A stretch of DNA of 64,000 nt from an uncultured Erythrobacteraceae bacterium (GTDB taxonomy: Bacteria > Pseudomonadota > Alphaproteobacteria > Sphingomonadales > Sphingomonadaceae): positions 1-64,000 of the forward strand of contig CAMLQG010000001.1 of the NCBI GenBank assembly GCA_946482075.1, written 5' to 3'. The position numbers and the translations under genes are program-made. This document shows, piece by piece, positions 18,415 to 28,342 of this stretch. The stretch's first letter is position 1; each line of letters opens with the position of its first letter. The notes beneath the pieces were generated by a model, which did not search any database, was not told where the DNA came from, and saw only the letters and a list, made by a program, of their open reading frames with translations.

Positions 18415-18753
18415 CTACAGCGCGTTGTCGCCGGTTTCGCCGGTGCGAATCCGCACGGATGCTTCGAGGTCGAGAAGGAAAATCTTGCCGTCGCCGATCG
18501 CGCCGGTCCCGGCGGAGTTCTGGATCGCTTCCACCACGCTCTGCGCGATCGTATCGCTGACCGCGATTTCGATCTTCACCTTGGGCACCATATTGGTGGC
18601 GTATTCCGCCCCCCGATAGATCTCCGTCTGGCCCTTCTGCCGTCCGAAGCCTTTTACTTCCGACGCGGTCAGACCGGCGACGCCCACCGCGTTCAACGCT
18701 TCGCGCACATCGTCGAGCTTGTGCGGCTTGATGATCGCAATGATGTATTTCAT
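18415..18753 (-). CDS. glnK: P-II nitrogen regulatory protein (second copy)
   Basis: 112 residues, exact P-II length. The T-loop residue Tyr51, the usual uridylylation site, is present in [11 protein letters not shown]. It has AAGGGG upstream of the ATG at 18753; longer upstream frames are not needed. It lies beyond the amt terminator, so it must have its own promoter. About four-fifths identical to the copy at 20341-20679, flanking amt on the other side. Confidence 0.9.
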   Translation of the reverse strand: MKYIIAIIKPHKLDDVREALNAVGVAGLTASEVKGFGRQKGQTEIYRGAEYATNMVPKVKIEIAVSDTIAQSVVEAIQNSAGTGAIGDGKIFLLDLEASVRIRTGETGDNAL

Positions 18754-18823
18754 CCCAAACCCCTTGTTTCCAGTCTGTCGCGCATACCCCCCGGCCACGC
18801 GAACGCGTTACCCAAGCTAAACG

Positions 18824-18854
18824 AAAAAAGGGCCGGAGCAACTAGGCTCCGGCC
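18824..18854 (-). terminator. Rho-independent terminator of glnK-amt
   Basis: A perfect 9-bp GC stem (GGCCGGAGC at 18831-18839, GCTCCGGCC at 18846-18854) with a six-base loop. On the minus strand it is followed by C and six T. It lies 80 bases after the amt stop and isolates the downstream P-II gene. Confidence 0.85.
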
Positions 18855-18934
18855 ATTCAGTTTGTGTTCGCAGGAGGAACACCGGTAGGCGGGGTCGGGA
18901 GGAGAGGAGGAATCCAACCCCGCCAAACTCGAGA

Positions 18935-20311
18935 TCAGTTGTAAGCGCGCTCCCCGTGCTCGCCGAGGTCGAGACCTTCGACTTCCACTTCGGGGGAGAC
19001 CCGCAGTCCGGTGACGATCTTGGCAATGAAGATCGCGATCGCGGTGCCGATGGCGGCCCAGACGATCGTGGTCGCGACTGCCTGGATCTGGACCAGCGTC
19101 TGCGCGCCCATGGTCACCGAACCATCGCCCGGGCCACCGAGCGAGGGATCGTGCAGGATGCCGGTGCCGATGGCGCCGACGATGCCGCCGATGCCGTGGA
19201 TGCCGAAGGCGTCCAGCGAATCATCGTAGCCGAGCTTGGGCTTGATCTTCGCGACGGCGAAGAAGCAGATGATCGAGGCAACCGCACCGAGCACGACCGC
19301 ACCGAACACCCCGACATTGCCCGCAGCCGGAGTCACCGCGACGAGGCCGGCGATGATGCCCGAGCAGAAGCCCAGAGCCGAAGGCTTGTGGCCCATCGCC
19401 CGCTCGGCGAGCATCCAGAAGAGGCTGGCGGCAGCGGTGGCGACGAAGGTGTTGATCATGGCGAGGCCCGCGGTGCCGTCGGCTTCGAGTTCCGAACCGA
19501 CGTTGAAGCCGAACCAACCCACCCACAGCAGACCGGTACCGATCATGGTCATGACCAGCGAGTGCGGCGGCATCGGCTCGGACGGGTAGCCCTTGCGCTT
19601 GCCGAGGATGATGGCGGCAACAAGCGCGGACACACCGGCGTTGATGTGCACCACCGTACCGCCGGCGAAGTCCAGAGCGCCCATTTCGAAGAAGAGGCCG
19701 CCGCCCGCCCACACCATGTGCGCGACAGGGAAATAGACGATCGTCAGCCAGACGGCGATGAACACCATCACGGCCGAGAACTTCATGCGTTCCACGGTGG
19801 CGCCCAGGACGAGCGCGCCGGTGATCGCGGCGAAGGTCATCTGGAAGCAGATGAAGACATATTCGCTGATCACTTCATCGGAGAAGGTGGCAGCGGTGCT
19901 GTCGGACGTGACGCCGGCAAGGAAGTACTTGCCCCAGCTGAAGAAGGCGTTGCCTTCCGGACCGAAGGCGGTGCCGTAGCCCCACATGATCCAGATCAGC
20001 ATGCCGAGCGCGGCAGCCGCGCCGATCTGCGTCATGGTGGACAGCATGTTCTTGGAACGGGTCAGACCGCCGTAGAACAGGGCGAGGCCCGGCAGGATCA
20101 TCATCATGACCAGGACGGTCGACGTCATCATCCAGGCGTTATTGCCGGGATTGGGAACGGCAGCGGCCGCTTCCGCGGCGGCGGCAGCAGGAGCCGCGAC
20201 GGCGGCGGGAGCGGCTGCGACAGCTTCTGCAGCGGCTTCCTGCGCCCAGGCGGCAGTGGCGGCGAGCGACGCACCAAGCGCGCCGGCGCCACAAACAAGT
20301 TTGCGGATCAT
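18935..20311 (-). CDS. amt: Ammonium transporter, Amt family
   Basis: 458 residues. A signal sequence (MIRKLVCGAGALGASLAATAAWA) and an Ala-rich linker to about residue 60 precede eleven or so membrane segments starting at NNAWMMTSTVLVMMMILPGLALFYGGL. The ammonium signature (DFAGGTVVHINAGVSALVAA) and the His pair region (FGIHGIGGIVGAIGTGIL) are intact. Start 20311 is set by GAGGGG in the leader. It follows the first P-II gene by 29 bases, the classic glnK-amtB pair in which P-II plugs the channel under nitrogen excess. Confidence 0.96.
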   Translation of the reverse strand: MIRKLVCGAGALGASLAATAAWAQEAAAEAVAAAPAAVAAPAAAAAEAAAAVPNPGNNAWMMTSTVLVMMMILPGLALFYGGLTRSKNMLSTMTQIGAAAALGMLIWIMWGYGTAFGPEGNAFFSWGKYFLAGVTSDSTAATFSDEVISEYVFICFQMTFAAITGALVLGATVERMKFSAVMVFIAVWLTIVYFPVAHMVWAGGGLFFEMGALDFAGGTVVHINAGVSALVAAIILGKRKGYPSEPMPPHSLVMTMIGTGLLWVGWFGFNVGSELEADGTAGLAMINTFVATAAASLFWMLAERAMGHKPSALGFCSGIIAGLVAVTPAAGNVGVFGAVVLGAVASIICFFAVAKIKPKLGYDDSLDAFGIHGIGGIVGAIGTGILHDPSLGGPGDGSVTMGAQTLVQIQAVATTIVWAAIGTAIAIFIAKIVTGLRVSPEVEVEGLDLGEHGERAYN

Positions 20312-20340
20312 AGTGTTACCCCTCGTGTGACAGGCGCCGC

Positions 20341-20691
<351 letters not shown>

Positions 20692-20727
20692 CTAGCCTGC
20701 CGGACGAAACCCGGCTCAAGGGACCAT

Positions 20728-20743
20728 TGCAAAGGGTGTGCCA
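20728..20743 (-). promoter_or_regulatory. Sigma-54 (-24/-12) promoter of glnK-amt
   Basis: Read on the minus strand the 16 bases are TGGCACACCCTTTGCA, a full match to the TGGCAC-N5-TTGCA consensus with the correct GG/GC spacing. The expected start of transcription is about 12 bases downstream, giving a leader of roughly 35-40 bases before the P-II ATG at 20679. This fits nitrogen-starvation control. Confidence 0.88.
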
Positions 20744-20788
20744 AACGCAGGAATCCGCGCTTTAACTTCTGGTTAACCTTTTCGGTGA

Positions 20789-21532
20789 TCAGGCGGAAGC
20801 GTGAGTTGCGCTCGAATCTTGTGCAACTGCACAAAAACTGGGCAGCGCCAACCGCGCCCAGACGGGCAGATGATCGGAACCGCGCGCCGATAACGGACTG
20901 CGATGCACGCCGGTTCCCACGCAATCCCACCCGGCCGACACGACGATGCGATCGAGCTGGGCGACCGGCTGGCGGCTGGGATAGCTCCGTCCCGGAGCGA
21001 TCACCCGCCAGTCCTCGCCGAACTCACGCAGGCAGCCGCCGCGCGGGGACCATTCGTTGAAATCGCCCATCAGCACGGTCGGGCAGGATGCTTCGCGCAC
21101 GCGGACATGATCGAGCACCGCACGCACCTGATCGCGGCGGCGGAGACCCGACAGATCCAGATGCATGCCGATGATGCGCAGCCTTCGGTCATCGACCATC
21201 AGATCGGCCCGCACCGCGCCCCGCGGTTCCAGCATGGGCAGCACCAGCGCTTCCGCTTCGACGATCTCGATTCCGCGCCGCACCAGGATCGCATTGCCGT
21301 GCCAGCCAATGCTTTCGACCCGGCGGGCCAGCGGGACGATCTGCCAGTGATGTTCCTCCAGCAGCTGGCGCGGGAGCGCCGAGATTCGCCGTCCGAAGCG
21401 GCGATCGGCTTCCTGGAGCGCGATCACATCCGCGCCGAGTTCGTGCAACACCGCTAGAATGCGCCCCGGATCGCGTCTGCGGTCCAGGCCGATGGCCTTG
21501 CGGATGTTGTAGCTGGCGAAGACGAGTTCCAC
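20789..21532 (-). CDS. Endonuclease/exonuclease/phosphatase-family protein
   Basis: 247 residues. The fold-defining motifs are VFASYNIRKA at the N-terminus, ALQEAD, GMHLDLSG, MGDFNEW and the C-terminal GSDHLPV with its catalytic Asp-His. Substrate could be DNA or a phospholipid/phosphoester. The start is the GTG at 21532 (MELVFASYN), as no ATG fits; a much longer frame runs upstream but lies inside prfC in another frame. Follows prfC by 47 bases. Confidence 0.82.
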   Translation of the reverse strand: MELVFASYNIRKAIGLDRRRDPGRILAVLHELGADVIALQEADRRFGRRISALPRQLLEEHHWQIVPLARRVESIGWHGNAILVRRGIEIVEAEALVLPMLEPRGAVRADLMVDDRRLRIIGMHLDLSGLRRRDQVRAVLDHVRVREASCPTVLMGDFNEWSPRGGCLREFGEDWRVIAPGRSYPSRQPVAQLDRIVVSAGWDCVGTGVHRSPLSARGSDHLPVWARLALPSFCAVAQDSSATHASA

Positions 21533-21579
21533 GACGGACCTGTCAACGCAAGCGTGGAAAGAGGCGTTCCACGAACAGC

Positions 21580-23103
21580 TCAGCGCTCCTTGGTCGCGCC
21601 GAAGGTAAGCTCGGGGTTCTTTTCCTGCTGATAGCCGACATCCCAGGGCGATTTGGCGAGGAAGACGAGATCGCCATCGCGGTCCCGCGCAAGATTGGCG
21701 CGGTTGAAGCGCCCGAACTCGTCCATTGCCGTATCCGCGCCTTTCAGCCAGCGCGCCGTGGCGAAGGGCGCGGGTTCCAGCACGGCCTCCACCTTGTATT
21801 CCGCTTCCAGCCGCGAGATCAGGACTTCGAGCTGGAGCTGGCCGACCACGCCGACGATCCACTGGCCGCCGATCTCCGGATAGAACACCTGGATCACGCC
21901 TTCTTCGGACAGATCGTCCAGCGCCTTGCGCAGCTGCTTGGTCTTCGTGGGATCGCGCAGCACGACGCGACGCAGGATTTCCGGCGCGAAATTGGGCAGG
22001 CCGGTGAAGCGGACGCTGTTCTTCTCGCTCAGCGTGTCGCCCACCCGCAGCGTGCCGTGATTGGGAATGCCGATGATGTCGCCGGCTTCGGCAGTGTCCG
22101 CCAGTTCGCGGTCCTGGGCGAAGAACAGGATCGGCGAATGGACCGCGATCGGCTTGCCGAGGCCCGATGGCGTCAGCTTCATGCCTCGCCTGAACGTTCC
22201 CGAGACCATCCGCATGAACGCGATCCGGTCGCGATGCTGCGGGTCCATATTGGCCTGCACCTTGAAGATGAAGCCCGTGACCTCGTCGCGCTCCGGCGTG
22301 ATCTCGCCTGCGTCGGACGGCTGCGGGCGCGGCGGGGGGGCGAATTGCGCGATCGCCTCGATCAGTTCGGACACGCCGAAATTCTTGAGCGCGGAGCCGA
22401 AATAGACCGGCGTGAGGTCGCCGTGGCGATAGGCCTCGATATCGAATTCGGGATAGCCCATGCGCGCGAGTTCGATCTCTTCGGCGATCTCTTCCGGCAG
22501 GCCGGGCGCATGGTCCCGCTGACCGAGGAATTCGCGCGACGGTCCTTCCGGGCGGCTGACCGCGCCGCTGGCAAAATCGAGCACGCCTTCGAAGGTGCCA
22601 CCCATGCCGACGGGCCAGCTCATCGGGCAGACGTCCAGCGCCAGCATGTCGGCTACTTCGTCCAGCAGTTCGAACCCGGCGCGGCCTTCGCGGTCGACCT
22701 TGTTCACGAAAGTGATGATCGGGACGGAGCGCAGGCGGCACACTTCGAACAGCTTGCGCGTCTGCGGCTCGATGCCCTTGGCGGCGTCGATCACCATGAT
22801 CGCGGAATCGACCGCCGTCAGCGTGCGATAGGTGTCTTCCGAGAAGTCCTCGTGGCCCGGCGTGTCGAGCAGGTTGAACGTGATCCCGCCCCGTTCGAAC
22901 GTCATCACGCTGGAAGTGACCGAGATGCCGCGCTGCTGCTCGATCTTCATCCAGTCGGACCGCGCGCGCCGCGCAGCCCCGCGCGCCTTCACCTCGCCCG
23001 CGAGATGGATCGCCCCGCCCTGCAGCAGGAGCTTTTCGGTCAACGTCGTCTTGCCGGCGTCAGGATGCGAGATGATCGCAAAAGTGCGGCGATTGGACAT
23101 CAT
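21580..23103 (-). CDS. prfC: Peptide chain release factor 3
   Basis: 507 residues, slightly shorter than the 529-residue E. coli protein. A translational GTPase that recycles RF1/RF2. The P-loop SHPDAGKTT (residues 12-20), the GISVTSSV switch I, DTPGHEDF and NKVD motifs are all intact. The start is the first of two consecutive ATGs at 23103. It follows pheT by 11 bases, so pheS/pheT and prfC probably share a transcript. Confidence 0.96.
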   Translation of the reverse strand: MMSNRRTFAIISHPDAGKTTLTEKLLLQGGAIHLAGEVKARGAARRARSDWMKIEQQRGISVTSSVMTFERGGITFNLLDTPGHEDFSEDTYRTLTAVDSAIMVIDAAKGIEPQTRKLFEVCRLRSVPIITFVNKVDREGRAGFELLDEVADMLALDVCPMSWPVGMGGTFEGVLDFASGAVSRPEGPSREFLGQRDHAPGLPEEIAEEIELARMGYPEFDIEAYRHGDLTPVYFGSALKNFGVSELIEAIAQFAPPPRPQPSDAGEITPERDEVTGFIFKVQANMDPQHRDRIAFMRMVSGTFRRGMKLTPSGLGKPIAVHSPILFFAQDRELADTAEAGDIIGIPNHGTLRVGDTLSEKNSVRFTGLPNFAPEILRRVVLRDPTKTKQLRKALDDLSEEGVIQVFYPEIGGQWIVGVVGQLQLEVLISRLEAEYKVEAVLEPAPFATARWLKGADTAMDEFGRFNRANLARDRDGDLVFLAKSPWDVGYQQEKNPELTFGATKER

Positions 23104-23114
23104 ATGCTTCTCGT

Positions 23115-25508
23115 TCAGGCGCGCAACGTGGCGCCGAGCTTGCCGGCGGCGGCCACCACCTTGTCGGTGATCGCCTTCAGATCGGCTTCGGCATAGCTCT
23201 TCTCGCCCGGCTGCAACGTGACTTCGACAGCGAGCGACTTCTGCCCTTCCGGCACGCCCTGGCCAGTAAACACGTCGAACAGGCGGGCATCGACGATATT
23301 CGCCTTGTCCGCGCCTTTCACCAGTCGCACCAGATCGCTCGCCGGGAGTTCCGCCGGCACGAGGAATGCGAAATCGCGCGTTACAGCCTGCAGTGCCGGC
23401 GGCGCGTAAGCGGTACGGGCGAAGCTTGCCGCGCCCTTGCGGCCGGGGATCGCGTCGAGGAACAGTTCCACCGCCATCACCGGCCCGTCGATATCGAAGG
23501 CTTCCAGCGTGCGCGGATGCAGCGCCCCGAAACGCGCCAGTACGTTCTTGGGGCCAAGCCGCAAAGTGGCGGAACGGCCCGGATGGAACTGCGCACCAGC
23601 CTCGCCCAGGACCTGCAGATTGTCGACCGGCGCGCCGGCTTCCGCCAGCAGGGCCAGCGCTTCGGCCTTGGCATCGAACGCGTCGAACGGAGCCGCCTTG
23701 CCACTCGCCCAGCCGCGCGGCGTCTTCTCGCCCGCGAGCAACACCCCCAGCGTCAGCCGCTCGTCGCTGAGGCCGTCTTCGCCACGCAGATAACGGCGAC
23801 CGAGCTCGAACAGCCGCACGCTCGTCGCGCCGCGATCGATGTTCCGCTTGGCGGCCCCGATCAGCCCCGGCAGCAGGGACGGACGCATGGCCTTCAGATC
23901 CTCGCTGATCGGGTTGTCAAGAATCCAGAGCGCCCCGTTCCCTTCGCTGAAATGCAGCGCATCCGCTTCGGGCAGGAAGGACCAGGTGACGGCTTCGTTC
24001 AGCCCGCGCGCGGCAGCAGCGCGGCGCAGGCGGCGCTCAACGGTCTGCGCTGGCGTAGCGGTCGGGCGCGCCACGCCATCGGCGCGTGGCAAGGCCACGC
24101 TTTCCACCCGGTCGATGCCGTGGATGCGGACGACTTCCTCGACGATGTCCGCCGGGCCATCCACGTCCGGACGCCAACTCGGCACGGCGATCGACCAGTC
24201 GCCACCGGCTTCGAAGCCCAGCGCCGCAAGTATGCGCTTCTGCTCGTCTGCCGGGATGGCAACGCCGCCCAGCTTCTCGGCCAGCGCGGGATCGTACTGC
24301 ACCCGCTTCTCGTCAAGCGGCGGCTGCCCGGCGCGGACCACGTCCGACGCCTCGCCGCCGCAAATCTCGAGGATCAGCGCGGTCAGCAGTTCCAGCCCAT
24401 CAGCGAGGAAGGCAGGATCGACACCGCGCTCGAACCGGCCTCGCGCATCGGAGGTGAGCCCGAGCTTGCGTCCCGTCGCCCCGATCCGCTCGGGGGAGAA
24501 ATAGGCGACCTCCAGCAGCACATCGGTCGTCCCGTCCGAGACGCCGGAATGCGCGCCGCCCATAATGCCGGCGATGTCGTGCACGCCGGCATCGTCGGCG
24601 ATCACGGTCATCCCGCCATCGAGCGCATAGGTCTTATCATTGAGCGCCACCACTTCCTCGCCATCGCGCGCGCGGCGAGCGACGACTGCGCCGCTCAGCC
24701 TGGCAAGATCATAGGCGTGCGCCGGGCGACCATGGCCGAGCATGATGTAGTTGGTGATGTCGACCAGAGCGGAGATCGGCCGCTGGCCCGCGCTGCGCAG
24801 CCGCGCCTGCAGCCATTCGGGCGACGGGCCATTGCGCACGCCGCGAATGACGCGACCGTAGAACGCCGGGCAGCCATCGGCATCGTCCGTGCGGATTTCC
24901 ACCGGGCACGGGAAACTGCCGGCCACTGCGCTGATCGCGCGCGGCTTCAGCGTGCCGAGGCCTGCGGCCGCAAGATCGCGCGCGATGCCGTAGACGCCCA
25001 TGCAATCCGGGCGGTTGGGCGTGATCGCCACGTCGAACACCGGATCGGCGCCGCGATAATCGGCAAAAGGCGTGCCCACGGGCGCATCGGCGGGCAGCTC
25101 GATGATGCCGGCGTGATCGTCGCCCAGCTCCAGCTCGCGCGAGGAGCACATCATGCCGTTGGATTCGACGCCCCGGATCGCGCTCCTGCGCAGTTCCATG
25201 CCGTTGGCGGGCACGATCGCGCCGGCCGTCCCGAGCACGCCGATCAGGCCCGCACGCGCATTGGGCGCGCCGCAGACGACCTGCAGCGGATCGCCCGCAC
25301 CCGTATCGACCGTCAGCACCTGCAGCTTGTCGGCCTGGGGATGCGGGGCGGCCGTCAGCACCTTGGCCACGCGGAAGCCCGCGAGCTTCTCGGCCGGATC
25401 CTCGATCCCTTCGACCTCGATGCCGATCGCGTTCAGCTTCGCGGAAATGGCCGCCACGTCGGCATCCGTATCGAGATGGTCCTTGAGCCAGGAAAGCGAG
25501 AACTTCAT
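23115..25508 (-). CDS. pheT: Phenylalanine-tRNA ligase beta subunit
   Basis: 797 residues. Domains in order: N-terminal B1 and the tRNA-binding OB-fold (residues 40-150), B3/B4 domain (with the ITPNRPDCMGVYGIARDLA motif), B5 domain, the catalytic-like core and the C-terminal ferredoxin-like anticodon-binding domain (PALQAVTRDFAFLVP and GQKSLAVEVTLQPGEKSYAEADL). Forms the alpha2-beta2 enzyme with PheS, encoded 193 bases upstream with a repeat element between. Confidence 0.97.
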   Translation of the reverse strand: MKFSLSWLKDHLDTDADVAAISAKLNAIGIEVEGIEDPAEKLAGFRVAKVLTAAPHPQADKLQVLTVDTGAGDPLQVVCGAPNARAGLIGVLGTAGAIVPANGMELRRSAIRGVESNGMMCSSRELELGDDHAGIIELPADAPVGTPFADYRGADPVFDVAITPNRPDCMGVYGIARDLAAAGLGTLKPRAISAVAGSFPCPVEIRTDDADGCPAFYGRVIRGVRNGPSPEWLQARLRSAGQRPISALVDITNYIMLGHGRPAHAYDLARLSGAVVARRARDGEEVVALNDKTYALDGGMTVIADDAGVHDIAGIMGGAHSGVSDGTTDVLLEVAYFSPERIGATGRKLGLTSDARGRFERGVDPAFLADGLELLTALILEICGGEASDVVRAGQPPLDEKRVQYDPALAEKLGGVAIPADEQKRILAALGFEAGGDWSIAVPSWRPDVDGPADIVEEVVRIHGIDRVESVALPRADGVARPTATPAQTVERRLRRAAAARGLNEAVTWSFLPEADALHFSEGNGALWILDNPISEDLKAMRPSLLPGLIGAAKRNIDRGATSVRLFELGRRYLRGEDGLSDERLTLGVLLAGEKTPRGWASGKAAPFDAFDAKAEALALLAEAGAPVDNLQVLGEAGAQFHPGRSATLRLGPKNVLARFGALHPRTLEAFDIDGPVMAVELFLDAIPGRKGAASFARTAYAPPALQAVTRDFAFLVPAELPASDLVRLVKGADKANIVDARLFDVFTGQGVPEGQKSLAVEVTLQPGEKSYAEADLKAITDKVVAAAGKLGATLRA

Positions 25509-25547
25509 CGTGCGACCTCTGGGGCCCGGGAAGGGTATGAATGGGTT

Positions 25548-25691
25548 CGCGCGGAGGCGCGGAGGCGCAGGGATGCCGCGCTTAGGGCGAAGCCCGCTTT
25601 CCGATCAAGGGTTCCGCGAGGGGCACCCTGGATAGGATCGATACGCCTTGCGTCACGAGGCGCTCTCTCCGCGTCTCCGCGCCTCCGCGTG
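25548..25691. repeat. Inverted repeat of the CTCCGCGTCTCCGCGCC type between pheS and pheT
   Basis: The left arm (25548-25570, core GCGGAGGCGCGGAGGCG) and right arm (25663-25691, core CTCCGCGTCTCCGCGCC) are imperfect inverted repeats about 90 bases apart. Sequences of this kind are dispersed in sphingomonad genomes as far as I recall. It lies inside what should be one transcript, so it may fold in the pheS-pheT mRNA. Confidence 0.7.
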
Positions 25692-25701
25692 AAAATCATC
25701 G

Positions 25702-26814
25702 TCATGCGCCTGCTCCCCTTGGCGCTCCCACGCCGGCCGAAAGGGTCGGCTGGTCGAAGGCGGAGAAGCCGTAATGCCTTAGCCAGCGGATATCGCCGTC
25801 GAAGAAGGCGCGCAGATCGTCCATCCCGTATTTCAGCATGGCGAGGCGATCGACGCCGACGCCGAAGGCAAAGCCCTGCCATTCGTTCGGATCGAGGCCC
25901 GACATCTCCAGCACGTGGGCATTGACCATGCCGGAGCCGAGCAGCTCCATCCAGCCATGGCCCGGCGCATCGCCGCCGCCGCCGAGTACGCGTTTCCCGT
26001 TCTCGATCGCGAAGCCGACATCCACTTCCACCGAAGGCTCGGTGAAAGGGAAGTAGCTGGGGCGCAGGCGCAGGACGATATCCTCTCGCTCGAAGAAGGC
26101 TTTGAGGAAAGTCTCCAGCGTCCATTTGAGGTGGCCCAGATGGATGCCCTTGTCGATCACTAGGCCTTCCACTTGGTGGAACATCGGCGTGTGCGTGGCA
26201 TCGCTGTCCGAACGATAGACCCGGCCCGGCGCGATGATGCGCACCGGGGCGCCCTGCGCCATCATCGTGCGGACCTGCACCGGGCTGGTGTGCGTGCGCA
26301 GCAGCATGCGGCCACCGTCAGGCGAGGCATCGGGGAAATAGAACGTGTCATGCATTGCGCGTGCCGGATGGCTTTCCGGCATGTTGAGCGCGGTGAAATT
26401 ATGCCAGTCGTCCTCGATCTCCGGGCCGGAGGCGACAGCGAAGCCCATATCGGCGAAGATTTCCGCCAGCTCGTCCATCACCTGGGCGACCGGGTGGACC
26501 GATCCGCGCGGCGCATCGGGCGCGGGAAGCGAAAGGTCGAGCCTCTCGCTCGCGAACTGGGCGTCGAGCGCGGCCGCGTCGAGCGCGGCCTTGCGCTCCG
26601 CGATCGCGTCGGACACGTCTTGGCGCAGCCCTTGGATACGCGGTCCTTCCACCAGCCGCTCTTCCGGCGACATCTGGCCGAGCGTCTTCAGAAGCTGGCT
26701 GATCCAGCCCTGCTTGCCGAGAGCTGCGACACGTTCCGCCTCCAGCGCCTCGATCGTGGCGGCACCGGCGATCGCGGCAAGCGCGGTTTCCTTGGTCTGA
26801 TCCTGACTAGTCAT
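25702..26814 (-). CDS. pheS: Phenylalanine-tRNA ligase alpha subunit
   Basis: 370 residues. Class II synthetase motifs are visible: motif 1 region ([19 protein letters not shown]), motif 2 ([12 protein letters not shown] with GRVYRSD), and motif 3 ([17 protein letters not shown]). The N-terminal coiled-coil arm that contacts tRNA (residues 1-90) is present. The usual rpmI-rplT-pheS order is broken by an AraC gene upstream. Confidence 0.97.
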   Translation of the reverse strand: MTSQDQTKETALAAIAGAATIEALEAERVAALGKQGWISQLLKTLGQMSPEERLVEGPRIQGLRQDVSDAIAERKAALDAAALDAQFASERLDLSLPAPDAPRGSVHPVAQVMDELAEIFADMGFAVASGPEIEDDWHNFTALNMPESHPARAMHDTFYFPDASPDGGRMLLRTHTSPVQVRTMMAQGAPVRIIAPGRVYRSDSDATHTPMFHQVEGLVIDKGIHLGHLKWTLETFLKAFFEREDIVLRLRPSYFPFTEPSVEVDVGFAIENGKRVLGGGGDAPGHGWMELLGSGMVNAHVLEMSGLDPNEWQGFAFGVGVDRLAMLKYGMDDLRAFFDGDIRWLRHYGFSAFDQPTLSAGVGAPRGAGA

Positions 26815-26864
26815 GGCGAATGGCCGCTAGCGTGGTTTGGGCGCAAAGCAAAGCGCCGCGCGCA

Positions 26865-27758
26865 TCACGGCACGGCTTTGTCGAGCGGGACCGGCTTGTC
26901 CAGGGTCTGGGCCGCGGCACCCCACACCTGGGCGCGTTCGCGCATGAAGGCCGCGAGAATCGGATGATCGAGCGCGGCATATTCGCTGGGCGACATACCC
27001 ATGAAGTGATGGAAGTCGCGCACGAAATGGGCCTGATCGTGATACCGGCCGTCGATGGCGGTCGTCCAGCTGATCGACGGGTCGAGCATATAGGCGGCGA
27101 GGCTGCGCATGAAGCGCTGGCGGCGCAGGAGCAGGCGCGGCGTGAAGCCGAAATAGCGGCGGCAGATCCGTTCCAGCGTTCGCGGCGTCAAGCCCGCGCG
27201 GCTCGCGAAATCGGCCACGCTCGCCAGATCCGGCTCGACCAGAGCCGCATGCGCGACCGCGATCTTTTCCTGATCGGGAACGACACGATCCGCGCGCGCC
27301 ATGAAATGGCCGATGATCCGTGCATATTCGGCCTCATCATCTGGCGTATCGCCATACAGCGAATGCGACAGGTCGAGAAAGTCGGCGAAGGCAGGATGCT
27401 TGCGCCCGTCAACAACGCAATTGGCCAGCTCGCTGGCGGGGGCGCCGATGAATTTGGCCCAACCCAACGGGAAATAGCCGATTCCCCAGAGCCGCGTGTT
27501 GCCGAGAGTGAAGTCGGTCAGCATCGCGCTCGGCCCGGTCGCCGTGAACGCAGCGCCCACCAGATGCGCCCCGCTGGCCATGCTGGCATCGGGCGCAGCA
27601 TCCCGGAAGAAGCGCGTATTGCCCCATTCGGGCTGGAGCCGGTCGCGCACGAAACCGCCCTCCGGGATGTCGAACTCCGCCCGGTAGAAGCTGCTGAAAC
27701 AGCCCTCCAGCTCCGGCGGTGGCCGGAAGAAACGAACGTTGATCTTGCATTGCGCCAT
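26865..27758 (-). CDS. AraC-family transcriptional regulator
   Basis: 297 residues. The C-terminal HTH pair spans about residues 185-285 (ASVADFASRAGLTPRTLERICRRYFGFTPRLLLRR and the second helix region YHDQAHFVRDFHHFMGMSPSEYAA), diagnostic for AraC/XylS. The N-terminal 170 residues are an unassigned sensing domain of the kind annotated as DUF6597-like in sphingomonads; no ligand is suggested. Start 27758 is uncertain, as no good ribosome site is seen; 27782 is an alternative. It sits between rplT and pheS, downstream of the rplT terminator. Confidence 0.85.
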   Translation of the reverse strand: MAQCKINVRFFRPPPELEGCFSSFYRAEFDIPEGGFVRDRLQPEWGNTRFFRDAAPDASMASGAHLVGAAFTATGPSAMLTDFTLGNTRLWGIGYFPLGWAKFIGAPASELANCVVDGRKHPAFADFLDLSHSLYGDTPDDEAEYARIIGHFMARADRVVPDQEKIAVAHAALVEPDLASVADFASRAGLTPRTLERICRRYFGFTPRLLLRRQRFMRSLAAYMLDPSISWTTAIDGRYHDQAHFVRDFHHFMGMSPSEYAALDHPILAAFMRERAQVWGAAAQTLDKPVPLDKAVP

Positions 27759-27901
27759 GTTCAGGACGCGCCCCCCGGACATACCGGCAGCCCATCCGGC
27801 ACAGCACGGAAATGACGCAAATCCACGAAAGGTCAACTCAATTTTAAGGAAACCCGTTATCTATCAATACGATGGTCAACAATATGGCCGAATTCGGCAT
27901 G

Positions 27902-27937
27902 AAAAAAGGCGCGGACATCGCTGCCCGCGCCCTTTTT
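27902..27937 (-). terminator. Strong terminator after rpmI-rplT
   Basis: Stem GGCGCGG (27908-27914) with CCGCGCC (27925-27931), flanked by six A on the left and six T on the right, so it can terminate in both directions. On the minus strand it follows rplT by about 30 bases and separates ribosomal protein expression from the AraC gene. Confidence 0.9.
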
Positions 27938-27965
27938 TACGGCGTTCCGGCTCGTCGAAAGATCG

Positions 27966-28325
27966 TCAGGCCGGGAGCGCCTGCTTCGCCTGGGCGATGA
28001 TCGCGCCGAAGGCAGCGCCTTCGTTCATCGCCAGATCGGCCATGACCTTGCGGTCCAATTCGATCCCGGCGAGCTTGGCGCCGTGGATGAACTGCGAATA
28101 GGTCAGGCCTTCGGCGCGGACGGCGGCGTTGATGCGCTGGATCCACAGGGCGCGGAAGTTCCGCTTCTTAACCTTGCGGTCGCGATAGGCGTACTGGCCG
28201 GCCTTCTCGACGGCCTGGCGAGCGACGCGAATCGTGTTCTTGCGACGGCCGCGATAGCCCTTGGCCTGATCCAGGATCCGCTTGTGCTTGGCGCGGGTGG
28301 TAACGCCGCGTTTGATGCGTGACAT
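27966..28325 (-). CDS. rplT: 50S ribosomal protein L20
   Basis: 119 residues. Lys/Arg-rich throughout with the L20 signatures [28 protein letters not shown] and [14 protein letters not shown]. An early assembly protein binding 23S rRNA domain I. It follows rpmI by 17 bases and ends at a strong terminator. Confidence 0.98.
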   Translation of the reverse strand: MSRIKRGVTTRAKHKRILDQAKGYRGRRKNTIRVARQAVEKAGQYAYRDRKVKKRNFRALWIQRINAAVRAEGLTYSQFIHGAKLAGIELDRKVMADLAMNEGAAFGAIIAQAKQALPA

Positions 28326-28342
28326 TGGCTAGTACTCCTGTC

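Noticed and set aside
21533..22741. Upstream part of a 650-residue frame continuing the endonuclease gene
   Set aside because: It runs inside prfC in another frame; only the part from the GTG at 21532 has endonuclease motifs.
23517..25925. Open frame of 802 residues on the plus strand
   Set aside because: Antisense to pheT, with shadow composition and no motif.
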